DNA of 56,215 bases from Leptospirales bacterium (GCA_016788865.1 JAEUSB010000076.1:1-56215); one strand, 5' to 3'; shown: positions 1-9,017, counted from the stretch's first letter. Numbers and translations are program-made. Notes: generated by a model from the letters alone, not told the origin.

Positions 1-519
1 GATTCCGTGCCTGGCTGAATTCTCGAGAAAGCGAGTTGCGGCTTCGGCGAGAGCGGGCTCGTAGAAGACATCGCCACATATGATTACGTCCGGGCAAAAG
101 CGGTTCAGGATGCTCTCGCGGAATGCGTCTCCTGTCTCTATTGGAAAATTCACCCGGTTTAGGGCAGCCGTCAACGCTGCCGCTTCCGTTGCCAGGGGAT
201 CCATGTCAATAGCCAGGACCGACGATCCGACAATGGCCGCCGCAATGGAGGCAAAACCACTGCCGCAGGCTGCATCGAGCACTCGCTTACCCTCAAATTC
301 TTCAGGATGGTCAAGGATATAGCGAGCCAGGGCTCGAGCCCCGGGCCAAACGATGGCCCAGAAAGGAATTGTCGCCTGGCTTTGTTCCCCATCGGAGAGG
401 TTCTCCCAAACGGAATCCAGGCGCCTCGCGTTCCAGGCTTTGATTTCGGGACAATAGGGATCTGCCTCGCATCGAGCCAAATGTTTGAATGTATGCCTTA
501 CTCCGAAAAAAGACCCCAT
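1..519 (-). CDS. Class I SAM-dependent protein methyltransferase, ETFB-lysine methyltransferase-like (3' end cut by window edge)
   Basis: The minus strand reads open for 173 codons from an ATG at 519 to the window edge, so the C-terminus is missing. Visible motifs in order are IPFWAIVWPGARALARYIL, then VLDAACGSGFASIAAA (the glycine-rich SAM-binding loop), then VLAIDMDP (the acidic residue that binds the SAM ribose), then VIICGDVFYEP. The PFWAxxWPG plus GDVFYE combination is typical of the METTL20/ETFBKMT-like and PrmA-like lysine methyltransferases, so the likely role is methylation of a protein lysine in the cytoplasm. The substrate cannot be read from the sequence. It is divergent from rpsD, with 55 bases between the starts. 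An ordinary small-molecule methyltransferase is less likely given the PFWAxxWPG block. Confidence 0.75.
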   Translation of the reverse strand, partial: MGSFFGVRHTFKHLARCEADPYCPEIKAWNARRLDSVWENLSDGEQSQATIPFWAIVWPGARALARYILDHPEEFEGKRVLDAACGSGFASIAAAIVGSSVLAIDMDPLATEAAALTAALNRVNFPIETGDAFRESILNRFCPDVIICGDVFYEPALAEAATRFLENSARHGI

Positions 520-574
520 TTTCTGTTTACACGGTACCCACCTAAAATTTCCATGCTAGCTCGGAGTTTTTTCT

Positions 575-1192
575 TTGGCAACGATTCGCAAACCCAGACA
601 CAAAACATGCAGAACGGTGGGTTACTGTCTGTACGGCAGCCCAAAATGCCCTTCTGTAAAGAGGCCAACGCCCCCGGGCCATCATTCAGATGGCCGGAAA
701 AAGAAGAAATCTCCATTTGGAGAGCAACTCCTTGAAAAGCAGAAGTTGAGACTTACATACGGTCTCATGGAAAAGCAATTCTATACAACGTTTACTCGTG
801 CGTCTCGCATGAAGGGCAACAAATCAGACAATTTCTTGATTCTTCTGGAAAGCCGCCTGATGACCCTTGTGTATCGTTTGGGCCTGGCAAGAACGGTTTT
901 TGACGCGCGCCAGTTGATCCGCCACGGTCATGTTACCGTCGATGGCGAGCGTGTAGATATCCCAAGCTACCTAGTAACTCCAGGGCAAATCATTGGCTTG
1001 GCGGAAGAGTCCAAAGGCCTCGACCGGATCAAAATGGGTCAGGAAACCAGGACTTCAGCAAGCACACCTACTCCGTATCTTGAAATCCAGTCAGACGGTG
1101 TTTCAGGGAAATTCCTCGGAGTTTCAAACGCACACGATATCCCGGTAACACGCATCAACGTTCAGAAGATCGTCGAATTCTACAGTAAGTAA
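575..1192 (+). CDS. rpsD: 30S ribosomal protein S4
   Basis: This 205-residue protein is the usual length for S4, which binds 16S rRNA early in 30S assembly. The N-terminus is the Cys-containing form, with Cys12, Cys18 and Cys25 that could hold zinc. The S4 RNA-binding domain follows, with [15 protein letters not shown] and [21 protein letters not shown]. The start is TTG at 575, supported by a GGAG at 563-566 eight bases upstream and by the expected S4 start ([10 protein letters not shown]). The gene stands alone, not in the usual rpsM-rpsK-rpsD-rpoA-rplQ order, and has its own intrinsic terminator at 1201-1224. Identification is secure; zinc binding is inference. Confidence 0.97.
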   Translation: MATIRKPRHKTCRTVGYCLYGSPKCPSVKRPTPPGHHSDGRKKKKSPFGEQLLEKQKLRLTYGLMEKQFYTTFTRASRMKGNKSDNFLILLESRLMTLVYRLGLARTVFDARQLIRHGHVTVDGERVDIPSYLVTPGQIIGLAEESKGLDRIKMGQETRTSASTPTPYLEIQSDGVSGKFLGVSNAHDIPVTRINVQKIVEFYSK

Positions 1193-1200
1193 TGGATGAT

Positions 1201-1224
1201 CCAGCCGCTTCAGGCTGGGTTTTT
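1201..1224 (+). terminator. Rho-independent terminator of rpsD
   Basis: CCAGCC (1201-1206), loop GCTTCA, GGCTGG (1213-1218), then G and five T. It begins nine bases after the rpsD stop codon. Confidence 0.85.
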
Positions 1225-1285
1225 CCGGAAACTTTGCCTATCGCATTGCGCGATAGGGCTTATTGAAAATCGATCAGAGAAATCT

Positions 1286-1304
1286 GAGGCCTGAATCAGG
1301 CCTC
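1286..1304. repeat. Inverted repeat between rpsD and flaG, overlapping the flaG stop
   Basis: GAGGCCT and AGGCCTC flank GAATC, and the flaG stop codon (1296-1298) lies inside the hairpin. The right side is followed by TTTCTC on the plus strand, so it could act as a weak bidirectional terminator between these convergent genes. A second hairpin, CCTATCGC (1237-1244) with GCGATAGG (1250-1257), lies upstream without a T-run. Confidence 0.4.
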
Positions 1305-1655
1305 TTTCTCGAGCAACAAACCCGACATTTCACGCATTCTCGCTGAAAATTCAAGAAGCTTGCTGGAAGGAACTTCCTGCATGACTTCTCCTGTCAGGTA
1401 ATTCAAGAGAGATACCTGGAGGGTGCCATACTCCGGGTGAACCTTGAATTGAAATCTTGTGTGATTGCGGTCCTCATGAAACAAGTTCAGGGCCTGTACG
1501 GCGGATTGGATTTTTCTGTTATTCTCAGGCGTGCTGACCACGTCGTGATCTGCCTTGAGAGTTCCGGTTGCCTTCCCTGGCTCTGTTTCTGCGGGTCGCG
1601 CCACGGTTTCGCGTGGCATGGGCACTGAATGCCCGACTATGCTTACAGCTTCCAT
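1296..1655 (-). CDS. flaG: FlaG family flagellar protein
   Basis: The 119-residue protein has a low-complexity N-terminal half and a C-terminal FlaG domain. Recognisable parts are FQFKVHPEYGTLQVSLLNYL, then TGEVMQEVPSSKLLEF (the conserved GEVxxxxPxxxLL block), and a hydrophobic, acidic end. FlaG proteins influence flagellar filament length; the molecular role is poorly defined. The ATG at 1655 has AGGAG about eight bases upstream. A candidate sigma-28 promoter lies at 1691-1717, and the sigma-28 gene fliA is the next gene on the same strand. FlaG is assigned by motif pattern, and its co-regulation with flagellar genes is inference. Confidence 0.85.
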   Translation of the reverse strand: MEAVSIVGHSVPMPRETVARPAETEPGKATGTLKADHDVVSTPENNRKIQSAVQALNLFHEDRNHTRFQFKVHPEYGTLQVSLLNYLTGEVMQEVPSSKLLEFSARMREMSGLLLEKEA

Positions 1656-2048
1656 GTGCTATCTCCTGGGACTTCCTGTCCCTGTTATGCCAATCGGAAA
1701 TGGTAGGTGGTACCTTAACCCTCCACGGGAAAAAAAGTTCAAGTCCCGGTCCGGACCAACCGACAAATTCTGCCCCAGGGCACCCAATTTTCCCCCAATT
1801 ATACCATACAATGCAAGTGAGACACACTCCGCTTGACGATTGTGGCCTGTGTGCTAAGGCCCGCGTGGCGCTTCACCCGGTGGTTTCCTTTAAGCGCGGA
1901 TCTCTGGTTCCCTCCTCCAAAAACCACCCACACTCAGGGGGTGGGCAGAGTGTGCCCGGCCACGGCGGGGGCGGACACGCATAATGAATGCGGTCTACGG
2001 CATTGAAGGTGTTACGCGAAAAGAGGTGTCTGACCAGTGGTCCGAAGG
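1656..2048. other. Intergenic region between fliA and flaG
   Basis: 393 bases. The left end holds the flaG ribosome-binding site and candidate sigma-28 promoter. The rest is C-rich on the plus strand around 1730-1800 and G/C-rich around 1910-1980, with a short palindrome (GACCAGTGGTC) near 2031. Plus-strand reading frames across it have no recognisable protein features. I see no tRNA or known RNA here, and no clear fliA terminator. Confidence 0.5.
1691..1717 (-). promoter_or_regulatory. Candidate sigma-28 (FliA) promoter of flaG
   Basis: Read on the minus strand: TAAGGTAC, exactly 11 bases, then TCCGATTG. The known sigma-28 consensus is TAAAGTTT-N11-GCCGATAA, so five of eight bases match in each element, including the CCGAT core, with the right spacing. 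Predicted initiation is about 1684, giving a leader near 30 bases before the flaG ATG. Confidence 0.6.
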
Positions 2049-2846
2049 TTATTTCTTCAGGGCATTCTTCATGCGCATGAGTTTGCCACGAAGACGCATA
2101 ATCGCCTTGGTATGCAATTGAGAAATCCTGCTTTCCGTTACCTCGAGAACCTCTCCAATTTCTTTCAAGGTCAGGTCCTCATAATAGTAAAGAACAATTA
2201 CTTTCTTTTCCTTGTCCGGCAGATGACGAATCGCTTCCACGATCACGCTCTTGATTTCTTCTCTTTCAATCAGCGAATCAGGATTCAGATTTGCCGGGGA
2301 TTCAAGTGTTTCCATGAAAGAAACTTCATCGTTGTCGTCCCCGAGATACCAGATGTCATTCAGTGAAACAATACTGGTTCCAGAGATTTTTGTCAGGAGC
2401 GATTGAAGCTCATCAACAGAAATGCCGAGTTCCTTCGCAATGTCTTCATCTTCAACGGTATGCCCCAGCTTGTTCTCAAGCATCGCGATGGTTTCTTCAA
2501 CCTGGCGAGCCTTCTGTCTGATTGAACGCGGAATCCAGTCGATACTCCGTAGTTCATCAAAGATGGCCCCGCGAATCCGGGTCATAGCATACGTCTTGAA
2601 TTTGATGTCGCGATCCGGATCAAACTTCTCAATTGCGTCCAGGAGGCCAAACGACCCATAGCTCACAAGATCGTCAAACTCCACATTCTGTGGCATGCCA
2701 ATTGCAACCTTACCTGCCACATATTTGACTAGAGGAGCATATTTCTCTGCCAGGAAGTCGCGAACTTCGCGAATAGCCTCTCTGCGATAACGGCGCCAGA
2801 GCTCGGTTTCGTCTGAATCTTTGTACTTATCCCAGAGTCTGGACAT
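2049..2846 (-). CDS. fliA: RNA polymerase sigma factor FliA/WhiG family (sigma-28)
   Basis: 265 residues, normal for this family. Region 2 is clear: [14 protein letters not shown], then [20 protein letters not shown], then [26 protein letters not shown]. Region 3 follows, and region 4.2 has [20 protein letters not shown] as the helix-turn-helix that reads the -35 element. It directs RNA polymerase to late flagellar and chemotaxis promoters. It is the last gene of the flhF-flhG-membrane protein-fliA series, the usual spirochaete and Gram-positive arrangement. A candidate target promoter lies ahead of flaG. A FlgM anti-sigma factor is not in the window. Confidence 0.96.
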   Translation of the reverse strand: MSRLWDKYKDSDETELWRRYRREAIREVRDFLAEKYAPLVKYVAGKVAIGMPQNVEFDDLVSYGSFGLLDAIEKFDPDRDIKFKTYAMTRIRGAIFDELRSIDWIPRSIRQKARQVEETIAMLENKLGHTVEDEDIAKELGISVDELQSLLTKISGTSIVSLNDIWYLGDDNDEVSFMETLESPANLNPDSLIEREEIKSVIVEAIRHLPDKEKKVIVLYYYEDLTLKEIGEVLEVTESRISQLHTKAIMRLRGKLMRMKNALKK

Positions 2847-2897
2847 AATACGTCACCATGGCGCTAGTTTTGCAGAGTAGCAAGCAAAACACGCTTT

Positions 2898-3383
2898 TCA
2901 TTTGTCATCCTTGGCCAGGAGAGTCCGGATCGCTGCAGCCATCAGTTTGGGCTCATTCTTGATCTTGACTTTGTTCACGACAACGTGATCGCCAAACACG
3001 GTCGGGTTCCCGCTGGAGCTTGCGTTGGCTGCGGGAGCAGCCACTGTGCCGGTCGTTGCATGCCCCCCGACGGAAGGGATTGTGTCGTCCGCTGTGACTT
3101 CTCCATCCGGTACAGAGATGGAATCAATCTGGTCGTCCTGGTATGACTCGTTCAGCGTTTCTGAGCGCATGGGGGCCTGTGAGTCGAGGATGGCGAAAAG
3201 TTCCGGGACGCGCTGTTCCAGGAACTTGCAAACACCTGCCCCAATGGCCGCCGAAAGGAGGGTACAGACCAGGGCCGTTACAATGATGTTGGTGGGTCGA
3301 TTCCCTCCAATGAAGCCAAAGGCCAGGGAAATAATGAGTCCGGCGATTGCGAAACCAGCTGCGAATTTTATAAGTAAGCCCAT
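2898..3383 (-). CDS. Small two-helix membrane protein in the flagellar regulator cluster
   Basis: 161 residues. Two hydrophobic helices lie near residues 3-27 and 31-53, followed by a long hydrophilic tail rich in Ser, Thr, Asp and Ala, and a basic C-terminus ending in a conserved-looking segment (VNKVKIKNEPKLMAAAIRTL). It starts 12 bases after flhG and ends 51 bases before fliA, so it is probably cotranscribed and may act in flagellar placement or assembly. I do not recognise the family. The topology suggests a helical hairpin anchor with a cytoplasmic tail, which is inference. Confidence 0.7.
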   Translation of the reverse strand: MGLLIKFAAGFAIAGLIISLAFGFIGGNRPTNIIVTALVCTLLSAAIGAGVCKFLEQRVPELFAILDSQAPMRSETLNESYQDDQIDSISVPDGEVTADDTIPSVGGHATTGTVAAPAANASSSGNPTVFGDHVVVNKVKIKNEPKLMAAAIRTLLAKDDK

Positions 3384-3395
3384 TGGTTCAGGGCA

Positions 3396-4328
3396 TCATT
3401 CATCTTTGCCGCGAAAATTGAAGATCTTCTGAAAGAAGCCATAGATGCCAGCGGCGTCTTCCTCAAGCGGTGCATTGACGAGTCTGGCTGCAATATGCTT
3501 AATGCAGGCACTACTCTTTGCATTTGGATAAAGTACTACATAAGGCCGCTGGCTGCGGATACTTTTTTGCACAGCAGCTTCTTCAAAGATAAAGCCAAGA
3601 TTCTCTATTCTGGCCTTCAGAAATTGGTTTGAAATACTAATTAGCCTGTCGGCAACGAGCTTGGCTTCTCCGGCATCCGGGACTCGATTAACAATGAGTT
3701 TGATCTTGCCATTTGGGCCGTGCGAAACCACGCTCTTGATCATACCGTAGGCGTCCGTAATCGCCGTGGGTTCCGGAGTTGTGACGACCAGTATATCATC
3801 CGCAGGAAGTACAAGCCCGATGACGTTTGCACCAACGCCGGCCCCGGTATCCACAACCAGAATATCATAGCCGCCGATTTCCTGGAGGCCATCCAGGAAG
3901 TTTTCACGTTGCTGCTCGTTCAGATTGGCCAGTTGCGAGATCCCGTTGGCACCAGCGATGATATCGATTCCATAAGAGGTTTGTATAATGATCTCGCTGA
4001 GTTTCTTACGGCCTTTGAGCACTTCATAGATGTTGTGTTCTGGTATAATTCCGAGCAAGACGTTGATATTCGCAAGACCGAGATCTCCATCAAACAGGAG
4101 TACTTTCTTCCCGGCCCGGGCCAGACTGATTGCCAGGTTGACGGAGACAGTGGTTTTACCTACGCCACCCTTCCCGGATGTAATTGAAATAATTTTCGTT
4201 TTTTGCGGGGTTACTGCCGTAGCTTCCTGCATTTCCTGCTCCCCGGATCCTCGTTCGAGTACAGCCGCCCCGCGGTCCATTTGCCGCGCAATCTTGCGCA
4301 AATTCGTGGCCTGGTCCAACTGATCCAT
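3396..4328 (-). CDS. flhG: MinD-like ATPase FlhG (YlxH)
   Basis: 310 residues. The N-terminus has the DQAxxLR element (DQATNLRKIA) that FlhG proteins use to activate FlhF. The deviant Walker A motif SGKGGVGKTT, with the MinD/ParA signature lysine, is followed by FDGDLGLANINVLLG and DILVVDTGAG. Known role: with FlhF it sets the number and position of flagella. I chose the ATG at 4328, six bases after an AAAAGG ribosome-binding site. An upstream TTG at 4334 overlaps the flhF stop as TTGA but has no spacing from that site. The overlap indicates tight coupling to flhF. Confidence 0.93.
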   Translation of the reverse strand: MDQLDQATNLRKIARQMDRGAAVLERGSGEQEMQEATAVTPQKTKIISITSGKGGVGKTTVSVNLAISLARAGKKVLLFDGDLGLANINVLLGIIPEHNIYEVLKGRKKLSEIIIQTSYGIDIIAGANGISQLANLNEQQRENFLDGLQEIGGYDILVVDTGAGVGANVIGLVLPADDILVVTTPEPTAITDAYGMIKSVVSHGPNGKIKLIVNRVPDAGEAKLVADRLISISNQFLKARIENLGFIFEEAAVQKSIRSQRPYVVLYPNAKSSACIKHIAARLVNAPLEEDAAGIYGFFQKIFNFRGKDE

Positions 4329-4330
4329 AA

Positions 4331-5542
4331 TCAACCTTTTGACGCGGCGTCTTTCCTCAGTATCATCCTCGCAAGATCATCCGGTTGTGGGCCAACGAGA
4401 TCCGCAGGAACGTCCTGACCATTCGTACAGAACGAAAATGGTCTGTTGATCTTATCGGCATACTCAACAAAACTACCTATAAATTCACTTTCGTCAAGTT
4501 TGGTCAAAAGGATTTTATCGAACCCTATGGTTTCATAGGCTTCAAAGATATGCTCCAGGGTCGTTCCATCGGTATTGGCAGACAGAACCAGATGCTTCTC
4601 GAGTCGAACGGAGCAAGCTTCCGCCAACTCCTTGAGTTCTGCCAGCCGCTTACCGTCCCGGTATCCGATTCCCGATGTATCTACCAGGATCAGCTCGGCC
4701 GGGTCTTTCTCAGTCAGTTTTCTGAACTCCTGAGCATTCAAGGGGGCGTGGAAGGGGAGTTTCATTACATCCGCATACATCTTTAGCTGTTGCGTCGCGG
4801 CCAGGCGATATCGGTCCAGGCTGTAGAGCGAAACTTCGCGCTTTTCGTAGAAGAAGTAGCGAGCGGCCAGTTTGGCAATGCTGGTAGTTTTCCCCATCCC
4901 TGTTGGACCCATGAGCATGACTGCCTTACACTCGCCACGAGCCGGTGCAATGTCAGGTACAGTGTGGATGATTTCTGCCAATCGTTCCAGGGTCTTTTCT
5001 TCCACCTTTTGCAGATGGTTTCGATCGTTCTTTGAAAGGTTGCGATCGAGATGCTCAACAATGGCATCGGCAAAATTAGCGCTGAAACGAGATTCAATCA
5101 GGCGTTCTCGAAGACGCGTAATGTGATGCGATGGCTTCTCTTGTGACTGGGCTATCTGTTGCTGGGCCTGGGATTTTGCTGGAGATGCCGGCGGAGTCGG
5201 TTGTTCGGGAAGGGGCTGCGCTGCCACTTCCGGAATTTCCGTGGGTTGCTTTGTCATTTGCTCCCCGAGCTTGCGGAGGAGTTCCTGGCGATTTACCCGC
5301 TCGAATTCGGGTAAGCGGACCTTCTTCTTTTCTCTTGAACCCGCAGGTTGGGCCATTTCGTGCGCCGCTTCGGGGACCATGTAATGTATTTCATAAACTT
5401 TCCGCGAAAAGAGGCCAGTGCCAAGCACTCCGCCCTCTTTGACTTCACGTTGTTTCAACAGCACGGCAGTGGCGCCATGCTTTTCGCGCATTTCCGACAT
5501 CAGGCGGGCAATGCTGGAACCTCGGAGGGTTTCGTATCTCAT
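4331..5542 (-). CDS. flhF: Flagellar SRP-type GTPase FlhF
   Basis: 403 residues. The N-terminal B domain begins MRYETLRGSSIARLMSEMRE, followed by a Pro/Gln-rich linker around residues 85-140. The NG domain comes next, with MLMGPTGMGKTTSIAKLAAR (G1), LVDTSGIGYRD (G3) and LLTKLDES (G4). FlhF marks the site of flagellar assembly and is controlled by FlhG, encoded immediately downstream. The ATG at 5542 has no strong ribosome-binding site. The gene heads the minus-strand flagellar series and is divergent from the lipoprotein gene at 5684. Confidence 0.95.
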   Translation of the reverse strand: MRYETLRGSSIARLMSEMREKHGATAVLLKQREVKEGGVLGTGLFSRKVYEIHYMVPEAAHEMAQPAGSREKKKVRLPEFERVNRQELLRKLGEQMTKQPTEIPEVAAQPLPEQPTPPASPAKSQAQQQIAQSQEKPSHHITRLRERLIESRFSANFADAIVEHLDRNLSKNDRNHLQKVEEKTLERLAEIIHTVPDIAPARGECKAVMLMGPTGMGKTTSIAKLAARYFFYEKREVSLYSLDRYRLAATQQLKMYADVMKLPFHAPLNAQEFRKLTEKDPAELILVDTSGIGYRDGKRLAELKELAEACSVRLEKHLVLSANTDGTTLEHIFEAYETIGFDKILLTKLDESEFIGSFVEYADKINRPFSFCTNGQDVPADLVGPQPDDLARMILRKDAASKG

Positions 5543-5683
5543 AGGAATTTTGTAGAATTATGTCACATTAGTAGCCGTGGCAATTGTTTTTGCACTTTCC
5601 GGAGGCCCTTTTATGGAAAAAAGGTCACTTCCGGAGTGTGCGTTTTTTTATTGTGCCGCATTCATGAATCACAAACCTGAGTT

Positions 5684-6280
5684 GTGAGAACGTCGCTTCC
5701 ATTCATTATACTGTTGGCTCTAGTGCCCCTGGCGTGCAAGAAAGGTCGCCCGGATACTGACAAGCCGCCGGTTACACTGCTGCTATGGGGACAGGACCGG
5801 GGAAGCATCGAGTCACAACTCAAGAAAGAAGGCTGGGACATCGACAAGACGGCGGAGTATTTGCGGGCCACTGTTGGACCCGAGAAGGAAAGTGAGGGGT
5901 TGCCTGCACCCGATGAAAGTCCATACCAGCTTACATTCTACTTTCAGAACAACAAATTGAATATTGTCCAGATACAGATTCGTAACAGCCCTGAAAGAGT
6001 TGGCGAGTATGATAAGAACGCCGTGAAGATATTCAAGCTCACAACGCCCGTTTTGCAGAAGACACTTCCCATCCGGACAACAGAAACCGGAAACAGGATT
6101 AAAGAAACGCATACGTTGTTTGACGCCGGCGAAATGTTTATCAAAGTCTACAAATCGCAAGTGGAAATCGCAGAGTCAAGAGTGGAAGAAGTGCCGGATG
6201 AGATGGACGTTATGATCTACTCAAAGAAAGAGAATGAAGGGATCACGGCCGAAGGCCTGCTGAACCCGACTGAGAATTGA
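5684..6280 (+). CDS. Predicted lipoprotein of unknown function
   Basis: 198 residues starting at GTG (5684). The first 18 residues are a signal peptide ending in a lipobox-like LVPLAC, so the protein is probably anchored in an envelope membrane. The mature part is hydrophilic with alternating beta-type segments (YQLTFYFQNNKLNIVQIQI) and no motif I recognise. The 140 bases between it and flhF would hold both promoters. They contain two near copies of a CACTTTCCGGAG-like element (around 5594 and 5629) of unknown meaning. Confidence 0.75.
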   Translation: MRTSLPFIILLALVPLACKKGRPDTDKPPVTLLLWGQDRGSIESQLKKEGWDIDKTAEYLRATVGPEKESEGLPAPDESPYQLTFYFQNNKLNIVQIQIRNSPERVGEYDKNAVKIFKLTTPVLQKTLPIRTTETGNRIKETHTLFDAGEMFIKVYKSQVEIAESRVEEVPDEMDVMIYSKKENEGITAEGLLNPTEN

Positions 6281-6356
6281 TTGCGATGGGATTGAAGCCG
6301 CAGTTAGCCGACACTAGTAAATTTGAAAATCTTGGATGAAGTAAAGGAGACAAGGG

Positions 6357-7412
6357 ATGGACGCAGCAAAAATCAGAGAATTGCTTGGGGGCGATGCAGA
6401 TAAGTACCTGAAGCACACGGCAAAAGTATCAAAAGACTTAATTCATCTGCCGGGGCCAGATTTTGTCGATCGAATCTGGACCCATTCAGACCGCCATCCT
6501 CAAGTACTTCGCTCGCTGCAGCAGATTTTTGGCCATGGTAGATTGGGCGGCAGCGGGTACGTGTCCATCCTTCCCGTAGATCAAGGTGTAGAACACAGCG
6601 GTGGCGCATCATTTGCTCCCAACCCGATGTACTTTGATCCTGAAAACATCGTGAAGCTGGCCCTGGAAGGCGGCTGCAATGCTGTCTGCAGTACGTTCGG
6701 TGTGCTGGGTATGGTGTCGCGCAAGTACGCGCACAGAATTCCGTTTCTTGTGAAAATCAATCACAACGAATTCCTGAGCTATCCTAACAAATACGACCAG
6801 GTCATGTTCGGCACTATTAAGGAAGCATGGAATATGGGTGCTGTTGCGGTTGGTGCCACCATTTACTTTGGGTCGGATGAGAGTCGTCGTCAGATCGTCG
6901 AAGTTTCAGAAGCATTTGCCTACGCGCATGAATTGGGGATGGCCACCGTACTCTGGTGCTATCTGCGCAACAATGCTTTCAAGGTGGAAGGCGTTGACTA
7001 TCATACTTCTGCGGATCTTAGTTCTCAGGGAAATCATCTAGGTGTTACTATCCAGGCGGACATCATCAAGCAAAAGCTGCCTACCAACAACGGTGGTTAT
7101 AACGCGACCAAGCACGGAAAGACGCATCCAAAAGTTTATTCCGACCTGAGCACAGACCATCCCATCGACCTCACCAGATACCAGGTCCTGAATTGCTACA
7201 TGGGTCGTGCCGGTCTGATCAATTCAGGCGGTGAATCCAAAGGTGCTTCAGATCTTGCGGAAGCAATCCAGACAGCGGTTGTCAACAAGAGAGCAGGCGG
7301 GATGGGACTCATTTCCGGTCGGAAGGCATTCCAGCGTCCGTTCAAAGAAGGTATCGATTTACTGCAATCGATTCAAGACGTATATTTGTCGAAAGACATA
7401 ACGATCGCCTGA
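6357..7412 (+). CDS. fbaB: Fructose-bisphosphate aldolase class I (DhnA/FbaB type)
   Basis: 351 residues. It reversibly cleaves fructose 1,6-bisphosphate in glycolysis/gluconeogenesis through a Schiff-base lysine and no metal. Family features are [20 protein letters not shown] near residue 70, [13 protein letters not shown], and [15 protein letters not shown]. The second half holds the basic substrate site, with [11 protein letters not shown] binding phosphate. The ATG at 6357 has a strong AGGAG site (AAAGGAGACAAGGG). A dedA-type gene follows after one base, so they are probably cotranscribed. The family assignment is firm; direction of flux is unknown. Confidence 0.92.
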   Translation: MDAAKIRELLGGDADKYLKHTAKVSKDLIHLPGPDFVDRIWTHSDRHPQVLRSLQQIFGHGRLGGSGYVSILPVDQGVEHSGGASFAPNPMYFDPENIVKLALEGGCNAVCSTFGVLGMVSRKYAHRIPFLVKINHNEFLSYPNKYDQVMFGTIKEAWNMGAVAVGATIYFGSDESRRQIVEVSEAFAYAHELGMATVLWCYLRNNAFKVEGVDYHTSADLSSQGNHLGVTIQADIIKQKLPTNNGGYNATKHGKTHPKVYSDLSTDHPIDLTRYQVLNCYMGRAGLINSGGESKGASDLAEAIQTAVVNKRAGGMGLISGRKAFQRPFKEGIDLLQSIQDVYLSKDITIA

Positions 7413-7413
7413 G

Positions 7414-8052
7414 TTGGATCTTCTCAATTTTATCCTGGGGTTGGTTCAGAACGTTTCTGGGCCAGTTCCCTATATTGTTGTATTCTCAGTCCTGCTGCTT
7501 TGCGGGTTTGGCCTTCCTCTGCCAGAGGACGTTATGCTCTTTACCGGCGGCATGCTCGCCTACTTCGGTAAGGCAGATGTACATGTCATGGTCGTGGTTG
7601 CATTTGCAGGTGTCATGATTGGAGACGGAACTATTTTCTTTCTAGGCAGCAAGTTTGGTCTTGCTCTGACCAAGAAGGCCTTTTTTGCACGCATTCTTTC
7701 CCCTGAAAGACTGAATGCGGTTCGAGAACAGTTTCACAAGCACGGAAACAAGATTGTTTTTGCAGCCAGATTCATGCCGGGCCTCAGGACACCGGTATTC
7801 TTCACCGCGGGAACGCTTCACCTTCCGTTCAGAGTGTTTCTTTTCTATGATGGGTTTGCTGCCCTCATTAGCGTTCCCACCATCATCTATCTCGTATACG
7901 CCTTTGGCCACGAAGTTGAATACATAGTCGGCGCAATTAAAAGCGTCGAGCACGGAGTCATCTTTTTGATTGTCGGGGTTATTCTTGTGATCGCAGGCAA
8001 GATATACTGGAACCACAGAAAGGAAAAGAAGGCAGCGAGTCAGAATGCATAG
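7414..8052 (+). CDS. DedA family membrane protein
   Basis: 212 residues, start TTG at 7414, one base after the aldolase stop. DedA/SNARE-associated proteins are inner-membrane proteins linked to lipid flipping and membrane homeostasis. Family features are the early acidic motif GFGLPLPEDVMLFTGG, a GD before a membrane segment, and FAARFMPGLRTPVFFTAG, the FxxRxxPGxR motif in a re-entrant loop. About four or five hydrophobic segments are visible, and the C-terminus is basic. Its end overlaps the next gene by eight bases, implying coupled translation. Confidence 0.9.
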   Translation: MDLLNFILGLVQNVSGPVPYIVVFSVLLLCGFGLPLPEDVMLFTGGMLAYFGKADVHVMVVVAFAGVMIGDGTIFFLGSKFGLALTKKAFFARILSPERLNAVREQFHKHGNKIVFAARFMPGLRTPVFFTAGTLHLPFRVFLFYDGFAALISVPTIIYLVYAFGHEVEYIVGAIKSVEHGVIFLIVGVILVIAGKIYWNHRKEKKAASQNA

Positions 8053-8401
8053 TGAAAGGAGCAGACCCAGATTATCACCGACCGACTATATCGATTTCGA
8101 ATTGTCGATCAAGGTCGGAACCTTTGATCTTGTGGGTTACCTGGGCAACATTTCTGAGGATGGGCTAGGCGCGATTATTCCGGGTGCAGCACCCCTTCCA
8201 TCAGAGCTGATCGGGAAGGAGGTAACTGGATCCATGAAAAGTCGCCGGTTAACGCGAGAATTCACTTTCAATGGCAGACTCGCGTGGAATACTGCGGGTC
8301 AAATACGCAACATGCCGCATTTGCTCCTGGGTGTTCAATTTGATCAGAGCATGTCATTGCCAGAGGAGTTGATCGCGATCGAGCTCTCGGGCGGGGACTG
8401 A
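8045..8401 (+). CDS. PilZ-like domain protein
   Basis: 118 residues, a single small domain. It resembles PilZ, a cyclic-di-GMP-binding beta barrel, in its N-terminal basic stretch (SERSRPRLSPTDYI) and NISEDGLGAIIPG, which corresponds to the D/NxSxxG motif. The RxxxR part is imperfect, so ligand binding is uncertain. It overlaps the dedA gene by eight bases. A GGDEF-EAL protein elsewhere in the window (48600-50435) shows that c-di-GMP signalling exists in this organism. Confidence 0.65.
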   Translation: MHSERSRPRLSPTDYIDFELSIKVGTFDLVGYLGNISEDGLGAIIPGAAPLPSELIGKEVTGSMKSRRLTREFTFNGRLAWNTAGQIRNMPHLLLGVQFDQSMSLPEELIAIELSGGD

Positions 8402-8447
8402 TTTTGGAAGGAAGAGCTCTCAAGCTTGAGTCGAGAAATCATTCCGC

Positions 8448-9017
8448 TCAAACAGCTTCAATCAATTGAACGTTCACGCTGCAGTATTCCAGCCATCCCA
8501 AATCTTCTGCGCGATTGCGGGCGATGATTAGGCCCGTCTGACGGGGTTTCTCTGGCTTCTTACGGAGTTTCCAACCAATCTCTTGTAAAAGTCGATTAGC
8601 CTTCAGCGAGTTGCAGCGCCTGCATGCTGTGACAAGATTCCACCAGGAGTTAAAATCATACGGTGGATGGTCTCCCATGGTCTTCTTCCAGCGCGAACGC
8701 GGGATAACATGATCCACTGTGAGTTCGCTTACGGCGAAGCGATTGCCACAATAGGCGCAGGTTTGATCGTCGCGATAGATAATATTGATCTTAGATGTTT
8801 TTTGATCATATCGCGGAATCTTGTAACAGTTCCTCTGTGCGATAATGCGAGGCACCGGCAAAGCCAGGTGCTCGGAGCGGACCAATTCTGGTGTTTCTTT
8901 AACCGGGATGGCTATGTTTCGCAGGATATCCAGAATCGCCCGTCTGACCGTGCAAGTGTCCACAGCAATCATGCTCGCGTTTAAAACGAGAACGGATTCT
9001 TGAAGAAGGTCCGCCAT
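8448..9017 (-). CDS. HNH endonuclease family protein
   Basis: 189 residues. The HNH/McrA-like core has CAYCG, then LTVDHVIPRSR with the catalytic DH, then WWNLVTACRRCNSLKANR with the Asn and the second CxxC. Two CxxC pairs give a structural zinc site. The N-terminal part (SVLVLNASMIAVDTCTVRRA) and the CxxC-HNH-CxxC layout match the widespread stand-alone bacterial HNH family of unknown physiological role. No methyltransferase or other restriction-system partner is adjacent, so a restriction role is not supported. Confidence 0.88.
   Translation of the reverse strand: MADLLQESVLVLNASMIAVDTCTVRRAILDILRNIAIPVKETPELVRSEHLALPVPRIIAQRNCYKIPRYDQKTSKINIIYRDDQTCAYCGNRFAVSELTVDHVIPRSRWKKTMGDHPPYDFNSWWNLVTACRRCNSLKANRLLQEIGWKLRKKPEKPRQTGLIIARNRAEDLGWLEYCSVNVQLIEAV

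Noticed and set aside
1568..1984. 138-codon plus-strand reading frame between flaG and fliA
   Set aside because: It overlaps the flaG promoter and coding end, has no recognisable protein features, and reads through low-complexity C-rich sequence.
8448..9017. Restriction-modification system around the HNH gene
   Set aside because: No methyltransferase or specificity gene is nearby; stand-alone HNH genes are common.
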